Origin: a virus
Virus record (IMG/VR): IMGVR_UViG_3300025282_000157
Span: 1 to 30,312 of that record
Reading direction: 5' to 3' (one strand)
Length of the DNA: 30,312 bases
A model generated the notes under the pieces. That model saw only the letters and a program-made list of their open reading frames with translations. It ran no database searches and had not been told where the DNA came from. Below are positions 24,057 to 30,312 of this stretch, piece by piece. Each line of letters starts with the position of its first letter. Positions within the stretch are counted from its first letter, which is position 1. The position numbers were made by a program, and so were the translations under genes.

Positions 24057-24264
24057 CCCCACCGATCTGTCGCCAGACGACCGCTCGCGGGCTGCCGCCC
24101 TTCTGCGGTCGCACAAGGCGAGGCTCCAGGAGATCCGAGAGCGGTTCTCTATGGCGAAGAATGCTCACGAGCGCGTCGAGTGGTTCCACGAAAACACCAA
24201 AATGCAGCGGTGTCTTGAGGATGCCGCGGCGTGGCTGGAGGGATCGTTAAATGGCTCAGAATAG
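24043..24264 (+). CDS. Unknown small helical protein (73 aa)
   Basis: ATG 24043 overlaps the HTH gene by 14 bases and has AAGGGA 6 bases upstream. The 73-residue product is helical and charged (LLRSHKARLQEIRERFSMAK, then HERVEWFHENTKMQRCLEDA). No family is recognised. It lies between the HTH gene and the replication initiator and overlaps the latter by 14 bases, so it is probably co-expressed with replication genes. Confidence 0.55.
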   Translation: MRHSDPTDLSPDDRSRAAALLRSHKARLQEIRERFSMAKNAHERVEWFHENTKMQRCLEDAAAWLEGSLNGSE

Positions 24265-24979
24265 ATGGCGGCCGATCCCGGAATGGTGGGTCCACGAACC
24301 AGAGTGGTTTGACCTGTCTCCCGGCGCGTGCCAACTCCTCGTCACGATGTGGCTCCGAGCCAGAGATGGATCCTACCCCGACGATCCGCGGGCGATAAGT
24401 AAGATGACGAGTATCACCACGCGCCGCTGCCGGATGGCTGAGCACCTCGATTCCCTCGTCGCGTCTGGATACATCGAGAGGGACGGCGGAGTGCTCACCC
24501 TCTACGACTGGTCCACCGTCGTCGGCGCCAGGATGCGCGCCAAATCCAAGCGGAAGAAACTGTCCAAAATGGACAACGATGGGATAACGGACGGACAGTG
24601 GAGGGACAGCGGTGGGACAGTGGAGGGACAACGAACGGACAGCGATGGGACAGCGGTGGGACAGCCACCCCCAACGATTCCGCGAACATACGCAGATCGC
24701 TCTACGCGCGCGATCTCGCGCGAGATGTCTAATCTCTCTTCCCATAAGGAAGAGAGAGAGAGCGGGGGTGTGAGTGCGCCACAACCGCACACACTCACCC
24801 CCCCCGCAAAGAAGAACGACAGCACGCCAACACCCACCGCCGACCCTATGGGGCCGCCGAGGGTTGTCGCGGCCGTTCAGAGAGAGACGGCCGAGGAGAA
24901 ATCCAAGCGGTTGGAGAGAGAACGACGATTTCGGGAGATGTGCGAGAGAAAGGGCGTGGTCTGCGCGCTCGACGTTTGA
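24251..24979 (+). CDS. Replication initiator with winged-helix domain and internal iterons
   Basis: This 242-residue protein has an N-terminal winged-helix-like domain (residues 1-92; WFDLSPGACQLLVTMWLRAR, then RMAEHLDSLVASGYIERDGG), as in phage replisome organisers. It lies just before the DnaB-type helicase. Residues 107-140 form three 11-residue repeats (DNDGITDGQW, DSGGTVEGQR, DSDGTAVGQP) encoded by nine 11-bp DNA units. The C-terminus is charged coiled coil (TAEEKSKRLERERRFREMCE) and could contact helicase. A tethered initiator with its origin inside its own gene is the lambda O arrangement; whether it works that way here is inference. The role of helicase loader is not covered by a separate gene. 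Confidence 0.75.
   Translation: MAQNRWRPIPEWWVHEPEWFDLSPGACQLLVTMWLRARDGSYPDDPRAISKMTSITTRRCRMAEHLDSLVASGYIERDGGVLTLYDWSTVVGARMRAKSKRKKLSKMDNDGITDGQWRDSGGTVEGQRTDSDGTAVGQPPPTIPRTYADRSTRAISREMSNLSSHKEERESGGVSAPQPHTLTPPAKKNDSTPTPTADPMGPPRVVAAVQRETAEEKSKRLERERRFREMCERKGVVCALDV
24571..24669 (+). repeat. Nine 11-bp iteron-like repeats (candidate replication origin)
   Basis: GGACA or GGATA begins at 24571, 24582, 24593, 24604, 24615, 24626, 24637, 24648 and 24659, an exact 11-bp period. The consensus is about GGACAGYGRWG. The period is not a multiple of three, so the DNA repeat is not simply a codon repeat; it yields an 11-residue protein repeat every 33 bases. Each unit would lie on nearly the same helix face, suiting cooperative binding of the initiator. 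Confidence 0.8.
24733..24757 (+). repeat. Inverted repeat downstream of the iterons
   Basis: A 10-bp perfect stem pairs 24733-24742 (TCTCTCTTCC) with 24748-24757 (GGAAGAGAGA) around a CATAA loop. It sits 64 bases after the last iteron, in a region less GC-rich than its surroundings. An inverted repeat beside the iterons also occurs in the lambda origin. It may be part of the origin or an mRNA structure. Confidence 0.5.
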
Positions 24980-24995
24980 TCAACACCCGCCATGC

Positions 24996-25030
24996 GGGAA
25001 ACAGGGGAAACAGGGGAAACAGGGGAACAC
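24996..25030 (+). repeat. Tandem 9-bp repeats at helicase ribosome site
   Basis: GGGAAACAG occurs three times in tandem (24996-25004, 25005-25013, 25014-25022), followed by GGGAACAC before the helicase ATG 25031. The joins create several purine-rich SD-like sites. A short hairpin (24986-24990 with 24994-24998) precedes them and covers the alternative ATG 24992. Confidence 0.6.
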
Positions 25031-26368
25031 ATGAACGCGAACCACTTGGAGATAGTCCCAGAGACGCAGCAGTCATCGCCGCACGACGGGGAGCTGGAGG
25101 CGTCGATACTCGGATCGGTTATGAGATCAGGAGCGATCCCGGAAACGATCGCCGCCAGGCTCAACCCCGATCACTTCTTCGACCCCAGACACCAACGGAT
25201 TTGCGTCGTTATCTTGGAGATTGGAGCCGATCCCGTGACCGTCGCCTCCGCTCTCTTCGGATCGAAGGGGCTGGGATCGTATGCCGCCGAACTACTCGAC
25301 GTCTCGTTGCCGATGGTGGGCCAGGAGATCGGCTGGCTCGCCAGACTCGAAACGCTGGCAGTCTCCCGTGAGTTAGAGGCCGAGGCTATGGTCGCGGTCG
25401 ATCTCGCCCGTGACGGCAAACCTGGGGCCTCTCACGGCCACATCAGGGAGCTAGCCACCAAGCCACTGTCCGGTCCAACGGGTGTTCCCGCGTCCAAGCC
25501 GATGACCGAGGGGGCCGAGAGATTCATCGGGCGCGCCGAGGCATACGCCCGAGGCGAGTGCGTCGGGTGGAAGACGGGGATCGATATGATCGACAACACG
25601 ATCAATTCGAGTCTCGGCGGCGGCATACAACCGGGCCAGCTCGGGGTCATCGCGGGGAGGCCGGGACGGGGTAAGACGTCGTTTCTCCTCCACCTGCTCG
25701 CCAGCATAGTCGAACGCACCCCCGAGTCGGTGATGTGCCAGATGTTCAGCCTCGAGATGACCGAGGCCGAGGCGGCATACAAGCTACTGGCCCGGGAGGT
25801 GGGGAGGGGTCGCCTAGAGCGCGAGGGCGCAAGCGGCCTTATGAGCGTCGACACACTGCGCCGCAGCCAGCTCGACATATCGTCAAAGCTCGCGCGGATA
25901 TGGATCCACGACGCCGCCACGCTCGACATCGATCAGATAATCGACGAGGCCGATCGGCTCATGGCAGACGCCCAGATGCGGATCTTCGCCGTGGACTACA
26001 TCCAGCGGATCCCGTTCGACGCCGATCCCGAGTTCGCCCGCCACGAATACGGACGGGTCACCCAGCGACTTGCAGCACACGCCAAAGACAATCAGTGCGC
26101 CTGGATCGCCCTGTCCCAGTTCAACCGGCAGGCAGAATCTCGCGAGCCCACGATGGCAGACCTAAAGGAGAGCGGCGACATAGAGCAGGATGCCGCCTGG
26201 ATCCTTGGATTACACCGCCCCTTCGAGCGCGACACGACGAAGCTCGACCTGCTAAACCTCAAGAACCGATTCGGCGGCGGGCGGTACTGGTCTGCCCTTA
26301 AGGTCAACTGGCGCCATCAGCTATTCGAGAACGACATCGGCAGGGTGGAGGGCGCGGTGGACGGATGA
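25031..26368 (+). CDS. Replicative DNA helicase, DnaB-type
   Basis: This 445-residue protein is a DnaB-family 5'-3' helicase that unwinds DNA at the fork. It has an N-terminal helical domain (residues 15-125) with SILGSVMRSGAIPETIAARL. The C-terminal RecA core starts near 160. Walker A is GRPGRGKTS at 209-217. Walker B is IFAVDYIQ at 318-325. Motif H3 is WIALSQFNR at 358-366 and H4 is ESGDIEQDA at 380-388. An arginine-finger stretch lies in KNRFGGGRYW near 411-420. All key residues appear intact. I chose ATG 25031 with AGGGGA upstream; ATG 24992 would add only a repeat-encoded tail. It follows the initiator directly. Confidence 0.9.
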   Translation: MNANHLEIVPETQQSSPHDGELEASILGSVMRSGAIPETIAARLNPDHFFDPRHQRICVVILEIGADPVTVASALFGSKGLGSYAAELLDVSLPMVGQEIGWLARLETLAVSRELEAEAMVAVDLARDGKPGASHGHIRELATKPLSGPTGVPASKPMTEGAERFIGRAEAYARGECVGWKTGIDMIDNTINSSLGGGIQPGQLGVIAGRPGRGKTSFLLHLLASIVERTPESVMCQMFSLEMTEAEAAYKLLAREVGRGRLEREGASGLMSVDTLRRSQLDISSKLARIWIHDAATLDIDQIIDEADRLMADAQMRIFAVDYIQRIPFDADPEFARHEYGRVTQRLAAHAKDNQCAWIALSQFNRQAESREPTMADLKESGDIEQDAAWILGLHRPFERDTTKLDLLNLKNRFGGGRYWSALKVNWRHQLFENDIGRVEGAVDG

Positions 26369-26622
26369 CGAAACGCCAACCCCTACCGCCCGCAGCACAA
26401 GCGCACCTCTCGGAGATTTACGAGCGGCTCAACGCATACCGCGATGGAACCGACGTTCAAGCGGTCCTCGACGTCAAGTGGCTACTCGGACAGGTGGCGT
26501 GGCTCTCCGATATGGTGGAGACGTTCAGGCTCTCGACAGAGAAGAAACACAACCAACTGCGAGAGGTTCGCAAACAAAGGGACGACGCGCGGAAGGATCT
26601 GCGTGACGGGAGGATGTTGTGA
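26365..26622 (+). CDS. Unknown small helical protein (85 aa)
   Basis: The gene starts at ATG 26365 in an ATGA overlap with the helicase stop and ends in a GTGA overlap with the methyltransferase start, so all three are co-translated. The 85-residue product is helical, with a hydrophobic centre (VLDVKWLLGQVAWLSDMVET) and a basic coiled-coil end (EKKHNQLREVRKQRDDARKD). I recognise no family. A helper of replication or modification is plausible from context only. Confidence 0.6.
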   Translation: MTKRQPLPPAAQAHLSEIYERLNAYRDGTDVQAVLDVKWLLGQVAWLSDMVETFRLSTEKKHNQLREVRKQRDDARKDLRDGRML

Positions 26623-27902
26623 CCCCAGACTGGACAATCCGCGCGGGCGACTGTCGCGAGCTGATCAGATCCATCCCCGCGGCGTCAGTGCAGACCTGCA
26701 TCACGTCGCCGCCTTACTGGGGCCTTCGGGATTATGGGACAGCAACGTGGGAAGGCGGAGACAGTAATTGTGACCACATTAAGCACTCTATCCCGCGTGA
26801 TCTTGACGAGCGGGGCAGCTCAACTCTTGGCGGCACAACAAAAACACAAAACGCTGCGGAGTTAGCGGGCAATTATCTGCACGAATGCGGCATGTGTGGC
26901 GCTATTAGAAACGATTTGCAGGTCGGTCTCGAGCAAACCCCAGAGGATTACGTCTCCGAAATGGTCGACGTGTTCCGCGAGGTGCGCCGAGTGCTGCGGG
27001 ACGACGGGACGCTATGGTTGAACCTGGGGGATAGTTATGCGTCGAACCCCACCATCGGCCTCAAACAAAAGGATCTCGTCGGCATCCCCTGGCGCGTCGC
27101 CTTCGCGCTCCAGGCCGACGGATGGTATCTGCGCTCTGACATCATCTGGGCCAAGCCAAACCCCATGCCCGAGAGCATCACCGACCGGCCCACGAAGGCG
27201 CACGAGTATCTGTTTCTGTTCACAAAAAGCGCGCGGTATTATTACGACGCGGATGCGATAAAAGAGCCATTGGCGACTGAGCCACATGCCCCAGGCAATA
27301 AGAAGCTGGACGCCTCGCGCAACGACCATGACCAGATGAACAAGGTTTGGGGTAGCGATGGCCTACGCAACAAGCGCAGCGTGTGGACGATCGCGACCCA
27401 ACCATACAGCGGCGCACACTTCGCAGTGATGCCCGAGGCTCTGGTGGAGCCCTGTGTCAATGCGGGGACGTCGGAGCGCGGGTGTTGTGCATCGTGCGGG
27501 GATCCGTTCGCTAGGGTTGTTGAGCGCACGGGCGGCCCGCCATCGGGGGATCATAGGAAGCGCGCCGACGGGATAACGGGCGGCAAGACAGCGCACGACA
27601 CAGGAACGGTAGCGGGATCGCATCTGTCGAACATTTACAAGGAGTATGGCTATCCCGAGATCAAGACGATCGGGTGGAAACCTGGGTGTGGGTGCGATCA
27701 GTCAGACCCCGTGGCCTGCGTCGTCCTCGACCCTTTCGCGGGTGCGGGCACCGTTCCGCTCGTCGCCGCCAGACTGGGCAGGGACTCGATCGGGCTCGAA
27801 CTAAACCCCGAGTACGCCGAGCTAGCCCGAGAGCGGATCCGCGCCTGGGAGCTGACGGACGAGGCTCGACAGTTTCCGCTATTCGAGGAGGCCACGGCGT
27901 GA
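26619..27902 (+). CDS. DNA methyltransferase (TSPPYWG type, N4-cytosine or N6-adenine)
   Basis: This 427-residue enzyme transfers a methyl group from S-adenosylmethionine to an amino group of DNA. Motif IV TSPPYWG lies at 29-35, with GLRDYG after it. The AdoMet-binding motif I, DPFAGAGTV, lies near the C-terminus, so motif order is beta-type. S-P-P-Y favours N4-cytosine, though some adenine enzymes share it. Cysteine pairs CGMCG (near 91), CCASCG and CGC (C-terminal third) suggest zinc binding. The GTG start overlaps the previous stop. No restriction endonuclease gene is adjacent, so it is probably an orphan enzyme for evading host restriction. Confidence 0.85.
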   Translation: MTPDWTIRAGDCRELIRSIPAASVQTCITSPPYWGLRDYGTATWEGGDSNCDHIKHSIPRDLDERGSSTLGGTTKTQNAAELAGNYLHECGMCGAIRNDLQVGLEQTPEDYVSEMVDVFREVRRVLRDDGTLWLNLGDSYASNPTIGLKQKDLVGIPWRVAFALQADGWYLRSDIIWAKPNPMPESITDRPTKAHEYLFLFTKSARYYYDADAIKEPLATEPHAPGNKKLDASRNDHDQMNKVWGSDGLRNKRSVWTIATQPYSGAHFAVMPEALVEPCVNAGTSERGCCASCGDPFARVVERTGGPPSGDHRKRADGITGGKTAHDTGTVAGSHLSNIYKEYGYPEIKTIGWKPGCGCDQSDPVACVVLDPFAGAGTVPLVAARLGRDSIGLELNPEYAELARERIRAWELTDEARQFPLFEEATA

Positions 27903-28414
27903 CCCTCTACATAGGCATCGACCCAGGACTGACCGGCGCGATCGTCGTCCTCGACGAGAGCGGGAATCTCCTAGAGTGCGCGGACATCCCATCTGTGAAG
28001 AATGGAACCAAACGGGACGTGGTCCTCTCTGCCCTCGTCGCGCAGCTCGAGCCCCACAGAACCCCGCAGGGATCGGCGGGGAGGAACCGGCACCCTCGCG
28101 CGTTCGCGTGCGTCGAGGCCCAGAACGCGCGGCCAGGGCAGGGTGTGTCGTCCTCGCTAAAACTGGGCAGGTGCTTCGGTCAGATCGAAGGGCTCCTGGC
28201 GGGTTTCGGTATCCCATACGAGAACGTCGCGCCCCGCAGGTGGAAACGCGCGATGGTGCGCGATGTCGAGGGAACCGATCAAAAGGCGCGCTCTGTGCTC
28301 GCCGCGTCCCGTCTGTGGCCCGCGCTCGATCTCTCACTCAAGAAGCACCACAACCGGGCAGAGGCCGCGCTGATTGCCGAGTACGGTAGGATCACCAGGG
28401 AGGTCGAGCGTTGA
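27899..28414 (+). CDS. RuvC-like Holliday junction resolvase
   Basis: This 171-residue enzyme would cut branched DNA from recombination or replication before packaging. The RNase H-like fold shows IGIDPGLTGA with D8, a second acid at VEAQNAR (E73), and the C-terminal HHNRAEAALIAEYGR (H151, E155). The last acid is usually Asp (GRADALLIA-type) in phage relatives, so E155 is a conservative change. Length suits the family. GTG 27899 is chosen for its GTGA overlap with the methyltransferase; the frame is open upstream but lies in that gene. Flanked by methyltransferases in a replication operon. Confidence 0.82.
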   Translation: MTLYIGIDPGLTGAIVVLDESGNLLECADIPSVKNGTKRDVVLSALVAQLEPHRTPQGSAGRNRHPRAFACVEAQNARPGQGVSSSLKLGRCFGQIEGLLAGFGIPYENVAPRRWKRAMVRDVEGTDQKARSVLAASRLWPALDLSLKKHHNRAEAALIAEYGRITREVER

Positions 28415-29565
28415 AGGCTCCTCAGTGGTTCATCGAGTGGGGCGATTGCCTTGAGCGTATGGCGGCCATGCCAGCGGAGAGCGTGGACGCTATCGTCACC
28501 GATCCACCTTATGAGATCGGATTCATGGGTAAGGGATGGGATGCGTCGGGCATTGCTAACAGCGTCGATGTATGGGAGGCCGCATTGCGAGTGGCGAAGC
28601 CAGGCGCGCACCTGATCGCATTCGGGGGGACTCGGGCGTACCACCGGATGGTCTGCGCGATCGAGGATGCGGGCTGGCAGATCCGCGACTGCATCGCATG
28701 GCAGCAGTGGCAAGGATTCCCGAAATCGCTCGACGTGTCGAAGGCGATCGACAAGGCGGCTGGCATTGCGCCAACCCGCATCACAGACAACCCAACGGGC
28801 AGTTTGGGGGGGGTCGGGGATGGTGGGTGGAACCCCACCCCTAGGCGGTTGCACTATGACACCCCCGCAACCTTCGCCGCCCGCCAATGGGAAGGATGGG
28901 GCACTGCGCTTAAACCCGCCTACGAGCCCGCGGTCCTCGCGCGAAAGCCACTCGATGGGACCGTGGCCCAGAACGTGTCGAGGTGGGGCACGGGCGCGAT
29001 CAATATCGACGGGTGCCGGTATGGGTACGGGGATCCGGCGTGGCCGGGGCCGGGGGAGGCGCCCCCCGTTGGGAGGTCTGGAGCCTCCGCAGGGAGCCGG
29101 ATCGGGATCAGCGTGACCAGGGCAGGCGCCTGGCACGTTCCTGACCTGGGCCGCTGGCCCGCGAACGTCTACGCCTGCCCCAAGGCGAGCAGAGCAGAAC
29201 GGGAGTTCGGGTGTGAGGGGTTGCCGTCGGTGTCTGGGTTTGAGGCTGTAGATCGCGAGGAGGGCGCCGCGGGAGTGTCTAGCCCGCGGGCAGGGGCCGG
29301 GAGGACGGCGGATCGCGTCCACAACCATCACGTCACCGTCAAGCCGCTGGCAGTCATGCGATGGCTAGTCCGGCTTGTGACCCCACCATCCGGCCTTGTC
29401 CTCGATCCATTCTGCGGATCTGGCACGACGATCGCGGCTGCCGTTCTCGAGGGATTCGACGCGGTGGGGATGGAACTTTCCGAGGAGTATGCGAGGATCG
29501 CGCGTGCTAGGGTTGCGGCTTGGGAACGCACCGACGACGCTAGACAGATCAACCTGTTCGGATAG
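28411..29565 (+). CDS. DNA adenine-type methyltransferase (DPPY)
   Basis: This 384-residue enzyme has motif IV DPPY at 31-34 within TDPPYEIGFMGKGWD, and motif I DPFCGSGTT in the C-terminal part, so it is again beta-type order. D-P-P-Y is typical of N6-adenine enzymes, although some N4-cytosine enzymes share it. Between them is a Gly/Pro-rich insert (about residues 130-260), perhaps target recognition. It starts at TTG 28411 in a TTGA overlap with the resolvase, with GGGAGG upstream. Motif content differs from the first methyltransferase, so this is not a simple duplicate. Its specificity cannot be read from sequence. Confidence 0.85.
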   Translation: MKAPQWFIEWGDCLERMAAMPAESVDAIVTDPPYEIGFMGKGWDASGIANSVDVWEAALRVAKPGAHLIAFGGTRAYHRMVCAIEDAGWQIRDCIAWQQWQGFPKSLDVSKAIDKAAGIAPTRITDNPTGSLGGVGDGGWNPTPRRLHYDTPATFAARQWEGWGTALKPAYEPAVLARKPLDGTVAQNVSRWGTGAINIDGCRYGYGDPAWPGPGEAPPVGRSGASAGSRIGISVTRAGAWHVPDLGRWPANVYACPKASRAEREFGCEGLPSVSGFEAVDREEGAAGVSSPRAGAGRTADRVHNHHVTVKPLAVMRWLVRLVTPPSGLVLDPFCGSGTTIAAAVLEGFDAVGMELSEEYARIARARVAAWERTDDARQINLFG

Positions 29566-29574
29566 GAGAGAGAA

Positions 29575-30018
29575 ATGGATAAGATCAAGGCATTGGCGAG
29601 GAAGGCGAACAACCCCGGATCCGTCTGGGCGACGATCGCATTTATAGCAGCGGCGGCGATCACCGCATGGCAGGACGGCGGGAACGCGCTGCGATTCTCC
29701 GTCGAGACTGAGGCGAGCCACTACGACGCGATCACTGATTTGCGCGTGAAGGTCGACGCCATCCACGAGCTAGTGCAGGAGCACGACAAGACGATCGACG
29801 AGCTGGCGGATATGGCGACCGCACCGGGTGGACCCGCCCAACCCGCGCCACCGTCCGCAGACGCGGGGGCGACAGAGCCGAGCGCGGCCGACGCAGGGAC
29901 GGCAGATGACGCGGGAGCGACGGCCAAGCCCGAGGCGATGCCAGAGGCCAAGCCAAAGAAACACCAACAGGACAGGATTAAGTGGTCGCCGATCCAAAGG
30001 CCGAGCGTTGAGGGATGA
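29575..30018 (+). CDS. Membrane protein with coiled coil (i-spanin-like architecture)
   Basis: This 147-residue protein has a basic N-terminus (MDKIKALARK), one membrane segment (about 17-32; WATIAFIAAAAITAW) and a helix likely to be coiled coil (DLRVKVDAIHELVQEHDKTI, residues 54-80). A Pro/Ala/Glu-rich region (85-135) and a basic tail follow. Basic residues before the segment predict N-in, C-out, the layout of inner-membrane spanins. It is far from the endolysin, so a lysis role is only suggested. The ATG follows GGAGAGAG. A superinfection or membrane role is an alternative. Confidence 0.55.
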   Translation: MDKIKALARKANNPGSVWATIAFIAAAAITAWQDGGNALRFSVETEASHYDAITDLRVKVDAIHELVQEHDKTIDELADMATAPGGPAQPAPPSADAGATEPSAADAGTADDAGATAKPEAMPEAKPKKHQQDRIKWSPIQRPSVEG

Positions 30019-30161
30019 CGTGGATCGTTGACGATCGGCCGCCAGGATGGGCACGGGTTGACGAGGCTCTCTGGCGGCTTTTCGTATGGCTAGATGGTCG
30101 AGGGATGATCCACCTCGACCGCAGAGGATTGGTACACTTGAGGCAAGGGTGGGGCGCGTGA
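30015..30161 (+). CDS. Small unknown protein (48 aa)
   Basis: This short ORF begins in an ATGA overlap with the membrane protein and ends in TGATG with the next gene, so coupling supports it. The product is Trp-rich, with WIVDDRPPGWARVDEALWRL and then IHLDRRGLVHL. No membrane segment or family is recognised. It is too short for confident call on composition alone. Confidence 0.45.
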   Translation: MTWIVDDRPPGWARVDEALWRLFVWLDGRGMIHLDRRGLVHLRQGWGA

Positions 30162-30280
30162 TGTGGATCAGATTGGTAGCGAATCGTCCAGAGTTCTGGA
30201 CGGGGTTTGTGTGCGCCACTGCCGCGTGGATGGTGGGTTGGGCGGCGGTGGGGTTTGCCTTGTTTGTGGCGAGCTTTTGA
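30161..30280 (+). CDS. Tiny membrane protein (39 aa), holin-like
   Basis: This ORF starts in a TGATG junction and encodes 39 residues with a short polar N-terminus (MWIRLVANRPE). One hydrophobic segment follows (about 12-37; WTGFVCATAAWMVGW, then AAVGFALFVASF). It has no charged residue after E11. Such small single-pass proteins can be holins, antiholins or superinfection factors. It follows the i-spanin-like gene and ends 32 bases before the window edge, so a downstream partner may be cut off. The family is not recognised. Confidence 0.45.
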   Translation: MWIRLVANRPEFWTGFVCATAAWMVGWAAVGFALFVASF

Positions 30281-30312
30281 TTGGTATATGCGCGAAATAC
30301 CCCCCCCTTATG

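Noticed and set aside
24571-24669. The 11-bp repeats as a CRISPR array
   Set aside because: Units are contiguous with no spacers and much shorter than CRISPR repeats; they lie inside a coding gene.
28279-29331. Long minus-strand ORF (350 codons) opposite the second methyltransferase
   Set aside because: It is antisense to a gene with clear methyltransferase motifs, has no ribosome site and shows Arg/Pro-rich shadow composition.
1-30312. tRNA genes, insertion sequences or prophage integration genes
   Set aside because: I saw no cloverleaf, transposase motif, recombinase catalytic block or terminal inverted repeat on either strand, though short tRNAs could be missed without a search tool.

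Overview
The window is a tailed double-stranded DNA phage (or a phage-derived contig). It is GC-rich and densely packed, with 1-4 base stop/start overlaps and frequent GTG and TTG starts. The gene order and protein types fit a siphovirus: terminase, portal, capsid, connector, tube, tape measure, baseplate, lysis. There is a long tape measure and no sheath gene. A lipobox protein beside the endolysin points to a Gram-negative-type (diderm) host, and the promoter-like sites are sigma-70-like. The host cannot be named from sequence alone. I see no integrase, tRNA or CRISPR array, so lifestyle is undecided. The window may be close to a whole genome, because it runs from the terminase genes to a terminal cluster of small membrane proteins, but no genome ends are recognisable.

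Layout. (1) 81-7291, plus strand: DNA packaging and head (small and large terminase, portal, morphogenesis protein, scaffold, major capsid, connector, tail terminator). (2) 7306-17208, plus: tail (tube, two overlapping chaperone-type genes, tape measure, distal tail protein, large hub protein, two virion proteins). (3) 17218-18833, plus: lysis (modular amidase endolysin, 53-residue membrane protein, cysteine-rich lipoprotein). (4) 18813-19396, minus: a two-gene cassette with its own promoter, moron-like. (5) 19619-21147, plus: an early-type operon behind TTGACA and two GTAC-N3-GTAC palindromes, encoding unknown proteins and a small HTH protein. (6) 21255-23619, minus: recombination operon with a YqaJ-type exonuclease split into two overlapping ORFs and a Sak4-like ATPase. 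(7) 23811-30280, plus: Cro-like regulator, replication initiator carrying an iteron array, DnaB-type helicase, two DNA methyltransferases around a RuvC-like resolvase, then small membrane proteins.

How it works together (inference). A divergent switch near 23.6-23.8 kb would drive recombination leftward and replication rightward, and both predicted transcripts may be leaderless. Replication would start at the 11-bp repeats inside the initiator gene, with the helicase encoded next. The resolvase would clear branched DNA before the terminase packages it. The most notable signals are the 11-bp iteron array, the split exonuclease, the independently promoted minus-strand pair, the paired GTAC palindromes, the long nested hairpin before the second HTH gene, the C-X7-C-X7-C lipoprotein, and a strong excess of GATC.
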